From assembly GCA_964501415.1 (NCBI GenBank), contig CAZCSL010000006.1, forward strand, positions 1-64,000: a stretch of 64,000 nucleotides of DNA, given 5' to 3'. Both the position numbers and the translations under genes were made by a program. The DNA is from B1SED10-225 sp964501415. Its GTDB lineage: Bacteria; Bacillota_I; Bacilli_A; Izemoplasmatales; Izemoplasmataceae. Shown in pieces: positions 50,450-58,447 of the stretch; the stretch's first letter is position 1, and the number at the start of each line of letters is the position of its first letter. The notes beneath the pieces are model-generated. The model did no database searches, was not told where the DNA came from, and saw nothing but the letters and a program-made list of their open reading frames with translations.

Positions 50450-50768
50450 ATGACCAATCTAGCAACCTTTTTTCTCCCCGCATGGCTTGAAAAAACGGGT
50501 GGTCATGCGCTTTCTTTGGGCATTTTAGCCCTTTTAAAAAGACATTCACAAATTTGTTTGCCGTCTTTTTTATCGCTTGCATGCTTTCTTTGGTGTCTTG
50601 TTTATACATTTCTACATAAAATAAGTCAATTGGACGAACATCTAACAAGACATCTTTGTAAGCTTCATAAAGATCCCTTTTTGCTTCTCTGCTCATATCT
50701 TGTTTTAACGTTGACATAAACGCATTAAGTCTTTGGATTTTTTCACTATTTAGATTTAGTGTTTCCAT
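50448..50768 (-). CDS. small protein of unknown function
   Basis: 106 aa, not recognised. Charged and helical, no membrane segment or signal peptide. Middle part reads as an amphipathic helix followed by VRPIDLFYVEMYKQD; one Cys (LKCPKK). A GAGGTGG ribosome-binding site precedes the ATG, and the gene lies between a terminator on each side, which supports it as a real transcription unit. No functional inference. Confidence 0.6.
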   Translation of the reverse strand: METLNLNSEKIQRLNAFMSTLKQDMSREAKRDLYEAYKDVLLDVRPIDLFYVEMYKQDTKESMQAIKKTANKFVNVFLKGLKCPKKAHDHPFFQAMRGEKRLLDWS

Positions 50769-50793
50769 CTAACCACCTCGTTTTCATTATACA

Positions 50794-50822
50794 AAAAAAA
50801 TACGCGGAAATCGCGTATTTTT
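50794..50822 (-). terminator. terminator of the rpsF-ssb-rpsR operon
   Basis: AAAATACGCGA and its complement (TTTCCGCGTATTTT) followed by T8 on the minus strand, directly after rpsR. Confidence 0.85.
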
Positions 50823-50826
50823 AAAC

Positions 50827-51063
50827 TTAATCTTTGACGAATGGTAGTAAAGCCATATGACGTGCACGCTTAATTGCGACACTTAATTCTTTTTGGTAAC
50901 CTGCTTTTGTGCCAGTAACGCGTTTAGGCAGAATTTTACCACGATCTGAGATGAAACGTCTCAACATATCTGCGTCTTTATAATCGATATATTTAATCTT
51001 ATTTTCGGTAAAATAACATACTTTTTTGCGGCGTTTTCTAAAATTGCCTCTTGGTCTTGCCAT
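50827..51063 (-). CDS. rpsR: ribosomal protein S18
   Basis: 78-aa basic protein of the 30S platform, partner of S6. KIKYIDYKDADMLRRFIS and the GKILPKRVTGTKAGYQ segment are typical. Last gene of rpsF-ssb-rpsR, 15 nt after ssb; strong AAGGAGG before the ATG. Confidence 0.97.
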   Translation of the reverse strand: MARPRGNFRKRRKKVCYFTENKIKYIDYKDADMLRRFISDRGKILPKRVTGTKAGYQKELSVAIKRARHMALLPFVKD

Positions 51064-51078
51064 TGAAATGCCTCCTTT

Positions 51079-51525
51079 TTAAAATGGTAAGTCATCATCG
51101 GCGATGTCAATGTCTTTTAAATCGTCATCGCTTGATTGATTTTGGTTTTGAGATCTATCATTTTGTGTTTGATATTGATTTTGATTATTGGCTTGGGGCG
51201 TGGTTCCTTTAGGTTCTAAGAACTGAACGGAATCCGCAACGATTTCAACGACGTATTTACGTACGCCTTCGTTATCTTCATAACTTCTGGTTTGAATTCT
51301 ACCCTCAACACCAACCAAACTGCCTTTATTGACATACTGTGCAACGTTTTCAGCTTGTCTGCGCCAAACGACACAGTTGATAAAATCAGCTTGTTGTTCA
51401 CCTTGTTGGTTTTTGAACGTTCGATTAACTGCAACCGTAAACGTAGTCACAGGAATATCGTTTGACGTTCTTCTTAATTCGGGGTCTTTGGTTAGACGCC
51501 CTACTAAAATGGCGCGGTTAATCAT
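51079..51525 (-). CDS. ssb: single-stranded DNA-binding protein
   Basis: 148 aa. N-terminal OB fold (MINRAILVGRLTKDPELR; FINCVVWRRQAENVAQY), a Gln/Asn-rich flexible linker (about 110-133), and an acidic DIDIADDDLPF tip that recruits replication and repair partners. Between rpsF (21 nt) and rpsR. Confidence 0.97.
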   Translation of the reverse strand: MINRAILVGRLTKDPELRRTSNDIPVTTFTVAVNRTFKNQQGEQQADFINCVVWRRQAENVAQYVNKGSLVGVEGRIQTRSYEDNEGVRKYVVEIVADSVQFLEPKGTTPQANNQNQYQTQNDRSQNQNQSSDDDLKDIDIADDDLPF

Positions 51526-51546
51526 AACTTCACCTCAATTTTGAGT

Positions 51547-51834
51547 TTAACGTACGTCTTTAATAATTAAATGACGAATGATATCTTCTTTAAGCCCGAT
51601 AACACGTTCAAATTCTTGACGTGCCGCTTGGGTCGCTTTAACATCCATCACTACGTAATAGCCTTTTTCATGTTTCTCGATTTCATAGGCTAATTCACGC
51701 ATGCCCCACTCATCCACTTTAGTAACTTCGGAATCGTGTGTTTTAAAGATGTTTTGCAGTTCCTCTATTAAGGCTTTGCGAGCATCTTCATCAACGGTAG
51801 GACGGATGATGTACATAATCTCGTATTTAGTCAT
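51547..51834 (-). CDS. rpsF: ribosomal protein S6
   Basis: 30S platform protein, 95 aa from the ATG at 51834 behind AGGAGG. The frame continues 11 codons upstream but without a site. MTKYEIMYIIRPTVDED and YVVMDVKATQAA are typical. The S6:S18 complex represses this operon in Bacillus through the leader; this leader has two small hairpins but I could not match the bulged CCG motif. Confidence 0.96.
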   Translation of the reverse strand: MTKYEIMYIIRPTVDEDARKALIEELQNIFKTHDSEVTKVDEWGMRELAYEIEKHEKGYYVVMDVKATQAARQEFERVIGLKEDIIRHLIIKDVR

Positions 51835-51876
51835 TTTTTTTACCTCCTTTTGGTCTAATGGCTGCATTGCAGCAAG

Positions 51877-51900
51877 GAAAAAACGTGAGTTTTCTCACGA
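51877..51900 (-). other. terminator-like hairpin at the 5' end of the rpsF transcript
   Basis: CGTGAG-AAAA-CTCACG followed by T6 on the minus strand, beginning within about 1-2 nt of the predicted start. Too close to the start for normal termination; it may shield the 5' end. A second small hairpin (GCTGC/GCAGC) follows before the ribosome-binding site. Confidence 0.6.
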
Positions 51901-51906
51901 TAGTAA

Positions 51907-51935
51907 ATTATAGCATAAGCTTATGGTAATGTAAA
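51907..51935 (-). promoter_or_regulatory. promoter of the rpsF-ssb-rpsR operon
   Basis: TTTACA (51930-51935), a 17-bp spacer and TATAAT (51907-51912) on the minus strand, about 73 nt before rpsF. Confidence 0.8.
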
Positions 51936-51939
51936 CAAT

Positions 51940-52668
51940 TTAAAACCGTTTTTTCAAAAGCGAAAGCATATCTTCACTCATCGATTTTGTAAGTTTGTGC
52001 TCGGTGTCATAAGTCTTAAAAACCATGGGTAAATCTGGATGTCTCTCAATAAAATCTTTGGTGTGTTTCATTGGTACCAGCTCATCTAACGTACCATTTA
52101 AGGCAATCCCATGTTTGAACTGCATATCTTCAACCGAATTAGACACATCCATGGATGCCACCAGGTTTTCTACTTCTTTAGCTTCTTTTTGTAGTTCTTT
52201 TGAGTAGTCTTTAGGTAACTCATGTACTTTAGCTTTTGAAAAAGCGGGAGAAGAAATCATCGCTACAAACGTATCCAAATGAGTCGTTTGAGTGGTCAAA
52301 TAATAAGCGGTATAACCGCCCATAGATACACCCAAAGCGTCAAATGTTTGGTAACGGTGATTAAATTTATCCTTAAACAGCGTTAAGATATCCTTTGTGG
52401 TTTGTTTTACTACTCCAAATATTCTTAAGCGAGATAAAACCTTATCTTTACTGGCATACGGTTCTTCAATCCGTTTACCATGTTTATACGCATCAATAGC
52501 CACAACCTGATACCCCAGTTTGACGAGTTGAGGACCCAAAAGATGCATAACTTGTTCTTTTGATCCATAAATGCCATGGTTAATAAATATTAAACGACGC
52601 GCGGCTTCACTATCATAGATTAAATAAGGAATGTTTTTGTGCTGTCCCTCCGTGATGTTAATCTTCAT
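51940..52668 (-). CDS. alpha/beta hydrolase family protein
   Basis: 242 aa. Alpha/beta hydrolase fold with nucleophile elbow GVSMGGYTA (near residue 114). The oxyanion segment INHGIYGSKE is near 30, and likely acid and His are in GTLDELVP and TYDTEHKLT. No signal peptide. The substrate is unknown; carboxyl-ester hydrolase or thioesterase would both fit. It overlaps cinA by 11 nt. Confidence 0.85.
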   Translation of the reverse strand: MKINITEGQHKNIPYLIYDSEAARRLIFINHGIYGSKEQVMHLLGPQLVKLGYQVVAIDAYKHGKRIEEPYASKDKVLSRLRIFGVVKQTTKDILTLFKDKFNHRYQTFDALGVSMGGYTAYYLTTQTTHLDTFVAMISSPAFSKAKVHELPKDYSKELQKEAKEVENLVASMDVSNSVEDMQFKHGIALNGTLDELVPMKHTKDFIERHPDLPMVFKTYDTEHKLTKSMSEDMLSLLKKRF

Positions 52669-53872
52669 GATGCATCAACGCCTTATAAGCAAGGAATAAA
52701 GCATGTGAAGTCGCCTTTTGTCTAATCATCTGACGATCGCCAGAAAAAACTTTATGATCGGTTTTGGTGATGCCCTCAGTATAAAGACCAAAATATACGG
52801 TTCCAACCGGTTTATCCTTTGTCCCACCACTCGGTCCAGCGATACCCGAGATACTTAAGGTTATATCGGCATTGGTCTTTTGGGCAAGTTGGTAGGCGAG
52901 CTCATAGACGCATTGCTCACTAACTGCGCCAAACTTCTCTAATATTTGAGCATTAAGACCCAAATGTTTAATTTTGCTTTCGTTGTCATATAACACATAG
53001 CTTTCTTTAAACACTTTCGAGGCATCAGGCACATTGACCATGCGTGACGCTAACATACCGCCCGTACATGATTCCGCGAAACTAATGGTTTTATTCAAAC
53101 TCAGCAGCGTTTGAAACACAATCGTTTCTAGACTTAAGTGATGTTCTCCAACGATATAAGGGGCAAATTTTTTCTTAAAAGATTTTAACGCCTGACCTAA
53201 AGGTTGTTCTTTGGCGGATGTAAAAAGATATACCACCTCACCCAAACTAGCATAGGGGGCAATATCCACTTCGTTATGTGTTTCATAAAAATCTTGCATA
53301 GCGTTTTCTATGTCGCTTTCACCAATCCCCACAAGACGGTATCCTCTTTGAATTAAGGGCTTTTCTATAAACGCTTTTAAATGTTCAATCATGTATTTAC
53401 TCATGGGTTTTAATTCACTTGGGGGCCCTGGTAAGAGTGCAATCGTTTTATCCTGAGCCGTGACTATCATCCCCGGCGCTGTGCCAAAATCATTGTTTAG
53501 GATGGTCGCTGTTTTTGGAAAAAAAGCTTGTTTACGGTTGGTGGGCTTCATATCTCTATTTAACCGTTTGAAATACGCTTGAATTTGATTTAATATCTCA
53601 GGATGTTCCACCAAGGTTAAACCAAAATACTCACAAACCGTTTCTTTGGTGATGTCATCATGGGTCGGACCAAGGCCACCCGTAAAAATGACCAGTTTGG
53701 TATCTACAGCATCCAAAGCATCAAATATAGCTTGTTTACTATCTTTGATGGTTATCGCCTTAGATACTTCTATACCGAGGGGTTTTAAGTTTTTCGCTAA
53801 GTAGGCTAGATTAGTATTAACCGTTTGGCCGCTCAATAACTCATTGCCGATTGAAATAATGGTTGTATTCAT
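52658..53872 (-). CDS. cinA: CinA-family protein: NMN amidohydrolase with MoaB-like domain
   Basis: 404 aa, two domains. The N-terminal MogA/MoaB-like part starts ISIGNELLSGQTVNTN and has FTGGLGPTHDDITKE. The C-terminal PncC-type nicotinamide-nucleotide deamidase has FAESCTGGMLASRM and SGIAGPSGGTKDKPVGTVYFG. It recycles NMN formed by NAD-dependent DNA ligase and, in competent bacteria, is linked to DNA uptake. No recA in the window follows it, unlike in Bacillus. Confidence 0.95.
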   Translation of the reverse strand: MNTTIISIGNELLSGQTVNTNLAYLAKNLKPLGIEVSKAITIKDSKQAIFDALDAVDTKLVIFTGGLGPTHDDITKETVCEYFGLTLVEHPEILNQIQAYFKRLNRDMKPTNRKQAFFPKTATILNNDFGTAPGMIVTAQDKTIALLPGPPSELKPMSKYMIEHLKAFIEKPLIQRGYRLVGIGESDIENAMQDFYETHNEVDIAPYASLGEVVYLFTSAKEQPLGQALKSFKKKFAPYIVGEHHLSLETIVFQTLLSLNKTISFAESCTGGMLASRMVNVPDASKVFKESYVLYDNESKIKHLGLNAQILEKFGAVSEQCVYELAYQLAQKTNADITLSISGIAGPSGGTKDKPVGTVYFGLYTEGITKTDHKVFSGDRQMIRQKATSHALFLAYKALMHHED

Positions 53873-53925
53873 GGATTCACCTTATTCTTTAAAGTCTTAA
53901 ACTATACGTTGAAATTAGCGTTGAT

Positions 53926-54411
53926 TTATCGAAGTGCACCTACCAATAATAAACTCATAATCAAGGTCACAAGCACAAGCGCTAAGGCTAAAGCTAAGTT
54001 GATGACTAAGCGTGATTTCGTTTGAATAAAGACAGCTGGTTGTTCCACCTTCTTGATGCGAGCAACCCCGTAAAGCAACAAAAAGAACAGAAAAATGAAG
54101 AAAAACCCCGTAAAAATAACTAAGGGGATATACATGAGTAAAAACTCAATCGAAAAACTAAGCCAATTGGATTCTTCTCCCGTCGCCATGGGGTTGATGT
54201 TAAAAATGCCGTGAATCATCAACAGCGTGAACATAATAATACCGACAATCTTATAGTGTTCAAATAATCCGCCGGCTTTATAGGTAAAAATCTTTCTTGG
54301 GGTAATCACACCTGATCTAAAATATTGCACGAAAATATTCACAAAAAAAGTAATGAAAAACAGCATAAATGTAACGCGTACGTATGCTAAGAAAATTGCA
54401 CCTTCGCTCAT
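53926..54411 (-). CDS. four-helix membrane protein of unknown function
   Basis: 161 aa, not recognised. Four strongly hydrophobic segments (about 7-27, 50-68, 85-112 and 132-158) joined by short basic loops, so integral to the cytoplasmic membrane with both ends probably inside. Start chosen at 54411, 10 nt after GAGGAGT; an ATG six codons upstream overlaps the ychF stop. No functional clue beyond co-transcription with ychF. Confidence 0.75.
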   Translation of the reverse strand: MSEGAIFLAYVRVTFMLFFITFFVNIFVQYFRSGVITPRKIFTYKAGGLFEHYKIVGIIMFTLLMIHGIFNINPMATGEESNWLSFSIEFLLMYIPLVIFTGFFFIFLFFLLLYGVARIKKVEQPAVFIQTKSRLVINLALALALVLVTLIMSLLLVGALR

Positions 54412-54425
54412 AGTAAAAAAACTCC

Positions 54426-55529
54426 TCATACATTAAATCTGAATAATAATATATCGCCATCTTTAACAAGGTATTCCTTGCCTTCCAATCGCATTTTCCC
54501 TGCTTCCCTAGCTTTTTGGAGACTTCTGTATTGCATTAAATCATCATACTTGATGGTTTCGGCTTTAATAAATCCTTTTTCAAAATCACTATGGATAATG
54601 CCTGCACACTGTTGGGCATTCATACCTTTTTTAAACGTCCATGCCCGCAATTTGTTTTCAGCTGTTGTAAAAAAGGTTTCTAATTGCAACAACTGATAGC
54701 TTTTTTTAATCAGACCATCTAAACCCGATGCTTCTATATCCATGCTTTCGAGAAACTCTCTTTTTTCAGACTCACTCAACTCACTAAGTTCCATTTCAAA
54801 TTGTGCACTGATGCTTATAGCTTGATTGCCTTCTTTTTGGGCATACTCATAAACAGCTTTAAGCATAGGCTCGTTTTCTGCTTCTAAAAGCATGGTTTCA
54901 CTTATATTGCACACATAAATCATTGGTTTATGCGTTAAAAAACCATAAGGTTTAATTGTGTTTTGTTCGTGTCTATTTAATGTCATATTACGAATGGGTT
55001 GGTTCTTTAATAAGTTCTCTTTAATCTCAAGCAGTAACTTATATTCTCTTTCGATGTCCCGGTCTACTTTTAACATGGCTTTTTTTTCAATCTTTGGCAA
55101 TCGTTTTTCAACTAATTCTAAATCTGCAATCGTCAATTCCGTGTTGATAATCTCAATATCCTGGATGGGATCAATTTTGTTATTGACATGGATGATATCG
55201 GAATCTTCGAAACAACGTACTACTTGAACGATCGCATCCACGTTTTTGATATGAGACAAAAATTGATTTCCAAGACCTTCACCTTTAGAGGCATCCTTAA
55301 CTAAACCAGCGATATCAGTAAACTCAAAACTCGTTGGTATTGTACTTTTAGGATTGATAATTTCAGCAATGTCTTGCAAGCGTTGATCTGGCACATTTAC
55401 CGTGCCCACATTTGGATCAATAGTCGCAAAAGGATAGTTAGCCGCATTGACTTTTGCATTCGTAATAGCATTAAACAATGTAGATTTACCAACATTAGGC
55501 AACCCGATGATGCCAGCCGTTAAACCCAT
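54426..55529 (-). CDS. ychF: YchF/OLA1-type P-loop ATPase
   Basis: 367 aa. P-loop GLPNVGKSTLFNAIT at the N-terminus, DIAGLVKDASKGEGLGNQFLS, NISE replacing the NKxD guanine motif (typical for this ATP-preferring member), and a C-terminal TGS domain (about 280-367). Ribosome-associated ATPase of uncertain role, linked to stress and translation. It is followed directly by the four-helix membrane protein. Confidence 0.96.
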   Translation of the reverse strand: MGLTAGIIGLPNVGKSTLFNAITNAKVNAANYPFATIDPNVGTVNVPDQRLQDIAEIINPKSTIPTSFEFTDIAGLVKDASKGEGLGNQFLSHIKNVDAIVQVVRCFEDSDIIHVNNKIDPIQDIEIINTELTIADLELVEKRLPKIEKKAMLKVDRDIEREYKLLLEIKENLLKNQPIRNMTLNRHEQNTIKPYGFLTHKPMIYVCNISETMLLEAENEPMLKAVYEYAQKEGNQAISISAQFEMELSELSESEKREFLESMDIEASGLDGLIKKSYQLLQLETFFTTAENKLRAWTFKKGMNAQQCAGIIHSDFEKGFIKAETIKYDDLMQYRSLQKAREAGKMRLEGKEYLVKDGDILLFRFNV

Positions 55530-55590
55530 ATCATTTTCTCCTTTGAAGGCAGTAGCCTAAAGCCATGGTTAAAAAGGCTTTTTTCATAGC

Positions 55591-56427
55591 TTAAGCCAAA
55601 GATTTTTTCAACTTGAAAGAGAGTACATAACGCAAGCCATCTGCGGTTAACGCTTTGTCGTTTTGTTCAATGTCATAGGATAATTTGTGTTCTTTTAGAC
55701 CAATTGAAATATGGGCAGCAGCAATCCCCATGTCTAAAGCTTGAATATTATATGGAAGCATCGCAACATATTTTTTGTTTTCTTTTAAATAAAGATGTAA
55801 ATGCCTATCATCGACCAAGACACGCCATGGCTGTTTATTCGAAGCAGAGGGCGCGGTTTGAACTAAATCAAGAACTTTTGAAATCAAGGGATAGGTTTTG
55901 CGTTTTAAAGGCTTATCAAATGCTTCATGAAAAAACAGATCCTCGAACGGTTTGCGGTTATCCGCATTGGCTTTACTTCGAATCGCACGTTCTCTTAAAG
56001 AAGGCTTATCTGCAGGATACCCAACCGGTGTGATAGCCGGAATAAACTCATCGTCGTTTAAGTCAATTTCAAACTTGCTGCGGTTAAACGTACCCCCAAG
56101 CCAAACCGTACCTAATCCCATTTCTGTCAACCTTAAAATCAAGTGTTCAAAAATAAAGCCGTAGTCAACTAGGTGTTCAAACTGCTTGCTACCAACACCA
56201 ACGATAAAGGCCGGTGCATTTTTGACAAAGCCATATGTGCCAATCACACCTTGCTTCTTCCCGGGAATGATGTTTTTAACATATTCAAAACGAATCGTGT
56301 TGTTAAACGGTCCTTTCAGGGCACCGACTTCTTTAATCAAATTATCAATTTTAGCTTTGTCTTCGGTGCTTAAAAATACATTCTCATAAGTCCTAATAGA
56401 GCGTCTGTCTTTAATGGTTTGAATCAT
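55591..56427 (-). CDS. nitroreductase-family flavoprotein
   Basis: 278 aa. Nitroreductase fold starting IKDRRSIRTYENV, with LTEMGLGTVWLGGTF in the first half and PSASNKQPWRVLVDD near residue 195. The order resembles the longer, duplicated 'putative nitroreductase' type. FMN and NAD(P)H use is inferred from the family; substrates are unknown. Stand-alone between htrA (14 nt) and ychF (61 nt). Confidence 0.85.
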   Translation of the reverse strand: MIQTIKDRRSIRTYENVFLSTEDKAKIDNLIKEVGALKGPFNNTIRFEYVKNIIPGKKQGVIGTYGFVKNAPAFIVGVGSKQFEHLVDYGFIFEHLILRLTEMGLGTVWLGGTFNRSKFEIDLNDDEFIPAITPVGYPADKPSLRERAIRSKANADNRKPFEDLFFHEAFDKPLKRKTYPLISKVLDLVQTAPSASNKQPWRVLVDDRHLHLYLKENKKYVAMLPYNIQALDMGIAAAHISIGLKEHKLSYDIEQNDKALTADGLRYVLSFKLKKSLA

Positions 56428-56441
56428 AAATAAAATTCCTC

Positions 56442-57596
56442 CTATCGATCGTCTGGATGTATGACCAATGGTACGTATGGTGATTCATACGTCTGGTCAT
56501 CTCTAATATATTTTACACTTACATTGTCGCCCACTTGTGAATTAAGTATCGCCTCGCGTAAATCATTGAAGTTATAAACATCTACGTATTCTTCCCATGA
56601 CTCTAATCGGTAACCAATGATGATATCGCCAGCCTCTAGTCCGCTATCAATAGCGGTGCCATCTGTATCTACACGGCTGACACAAACACCATATTCTTGA
56701 CCACAAGCACTCACGCCACTAGCGGCTTCTATACCAAAATATGGCCTTTGTACTTGTCCGCTTTCTTCAAGTTCTGTTACAATTCTATGAACCGTATTGG
56801 ATGGAATGGCAAAGTTAATATTCGTTGTCGCATCTTCAACAATTTTCATGTTATTAATGCCAATCAATTGACCGTTAATATCGAATAATCCACCACCACT
56901 ATTGCCTGGTGATATAGCTGCATCGTGTTGTAAGAAGGGCACTTCATACTCACTGCCCGGAACAAATCTAGCCAGTCCACTAACAACGCCCATGGTCACA
57001 CTACCAAAATAATCGAATCCTAAAGGATTGCCAATGGCATACACAAATTGACCACTTTTTAGATCGTAAGAATCACCGAACTCAGCAACAGGAAAGTTTC
57101 GACTTGAAGTGAACCTTATGACTGCCAAATCTGTAGTGCGATCTAAGCCCAATATTTCAGTGTTATTATTGCTAATGGTGAAAAGCATGCCATTTCGTTC
57201 ATAGACAATTTCTACTTGAGAAAACGGGGTTGCTCGATCATCAGGATGTATCACATGATGATTAGTAACCACATAATAATGATCACCTGACTTTCTGTAT
57301 ATCACACCTGATGCCGTTCCAGAAGAAATCAATCCCCCGACACGAATCCCAACGACTGTATCTCCACGTCGTTCTAACATATCTGTGGCAGCTTCTTCAA
57401 AGCTATCTAAGTCGTATCTGATCCTTTCAAAACTATCATCCATCATTTTTTCCACTAAGTCAAGCAACTCATTCAAAGTATATTCGTTGACGTCGTAAAT
57501 TATTTTTTCCTCTTCTTCTTCTATGAACAGAAAATCACAGCTACTTAAGATGAATAAACTAACTAGTAAGGTTAAAAACAAACCTAGTTTTTTCAT
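56442..57596 (-). CDS. HtrA/DegP-type serine protease, lipoprotein form
   Basis: 384 aa. Signal peptide with lipobox LSSC (Cys near residue 20), followed by a Glu-rich stretch EEEEE. Trypsin-like core with His in VVTNHHVIHP, Asp in TTDLAVIRF and Ser in SPGNSGGGLFD; one PDZ domain near 285-370. HtrA enzymes remove misfolded exported proteins. A lipid anchor replaces the N-terminal membrane helix typical of Firmicute HtrA. Start at 57596, 8 nt after CTGGAG; GTG and ATG codons upstream are too close to that site. Confidence 0.9.
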   Translation of the reverse strand: MKKLGLFLTLLVSLFILSSCDFLFIEEEEEKIIYDVNEYTLNELLDLVEKMMDDSFERIRYDLDSFEEAATDMLERRGDTVVGIRVGGLISSGTASGVIYRKSGDHYYVVTNHHVIHPDDRATPFSQVEIVYERNGMLFTISNNNTEILGLDRTTDLAVIRFTSSRNFPVAEFGDSYDLKSGQFVYAIGNPLGFDYFGSVTMGVVSGLARFVPGSEYEVPFLQHDAAISPGNSGGGLFDINGQLIGINNMKIVEDATTNINFAIPSNTVHRIVTELEESGQVQRPYFGIEAASGVSACGQEYGVCVSRVDTDGTAIDSGLEAGDIIIGYRLESWEEYVDVYNFNDLREAILNSQVGDNVSVKYIRDDQTYESPYVPLVIHPDDR

Positions 57597-57601
57597 TTTC
57601 A

Positions 57602-58363
57602 TCACTCCAGTTTAAAAAGCTTTATGGCATTTTGAGTTGTCAAGGCAGCGATGTCTTCTGCCTTTTCTCGACGTTCCTGTGCAATTGCATTAGCAATCAA
57701 TGGTAAGTAACTAGAGTCGTTTTGTTTGCCTCTATAGGGATGAGGTGCTAAAAAAGGCGCATCGGTTTCAATGAGCAACTTGTCTTTAGGAACTATTTTT
57801 GCCACCGCTTTGGGTGTTTTAGCATTTTTGAAGGTTACAGGTCCACCTAAAGAAACATGCAAGCCAAGTTGTATAAATTTATGGGCCATTTCTTCTGAGC
57901 CACTATAGCAATGCATAATCCCTTTAATGGGTGCGTATGGCTTTAGGGTCTCATACGTTATTTGGGTAGCCTCACGCATATGAATAGATAACGGCATATC
58001 CACAGCTTGTGCAAGCTCGATTTGTTTTTTAAAAATTTCAATTTGGGCCTCTTGGTTTGATTTATCCCAATATAAATCCATCCCACATTCGCCAATCCCC
58101 ACCACTTTAGGATGTTCAATCAGTGATTTTAATTGTGCAAATTCATCGGATTGCATATTTTTTACACGTGTAGGATGAATACCTACAGAAGCATAAACAA
58201 AGTCGTATTTGGAAGCGATTTCGATAGCCCGTTGATTCATGAGTGGATCATAACCGATGACGATCATTTTTTTTACACCATTATCATAAGCTTTTTTTAC
58301 GTAATGATCTAACTCATTATACAAAGCATCGTTATTTAAATGTACGTGTGTGTCTATATACAT
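57602..58363 (-). CDS. tatD: TatD-family metal-dependent hydrolase
   Basis: 253 aa. Metal ligands in IDTHVHLN, GECGMDLYW, SIHMREA and ETDAPFLAPH. TatD enzymes are 3'-5' DNases/RNases; in bacteria they are linked to DNA repair and to D-Tyr-tRNA editing in some. It is immediately upstream of htrA, whose start lies 5 nt past its stop codon. Confidence 0.93.
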   Translation of the reverse strand: MYIDTHVHLNNDALYNELDHYVKKAYDNGVKKMIVIGYDPLMNQRAIEIASKYDFVYASVGIHPTRVKNMQSDEFAQLKSLIEHPKVVGIGECGMDLYWDKSNQEAQIEIFKKQIELAQAVDMPLSIHMREATQITYETLKPYAPIKGIMHCYSGSEEMAHKFIQLGLHVSLGGPVTFKNAKTPKAVAKIVPKDKLLIETDAPFLAPHPYRGKQNDSSYLPLIANAIAQERREKAEDIAALTTQNAIKLFKLE

Positions 58364-58414
58364 GATCTCACTCCTATTTTAGCTTACCTTTATTGTATCA
58401 AAAAAAGGTATAAA

Positions 58415-58437
58415 AAAAGAGGCTTGCGCCTCTTTTT
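58415..58437 (-). terminator. terminator after tuf
   Basis: AAAAGAGGC-GCAA-GCCTCTTTTTTT on the minus strand, about 10 nt after the tuf stop codon; GNRA-type loop. Confidence 0.88.
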
Positions 58438-58447
58438 ATTTGAAAAA

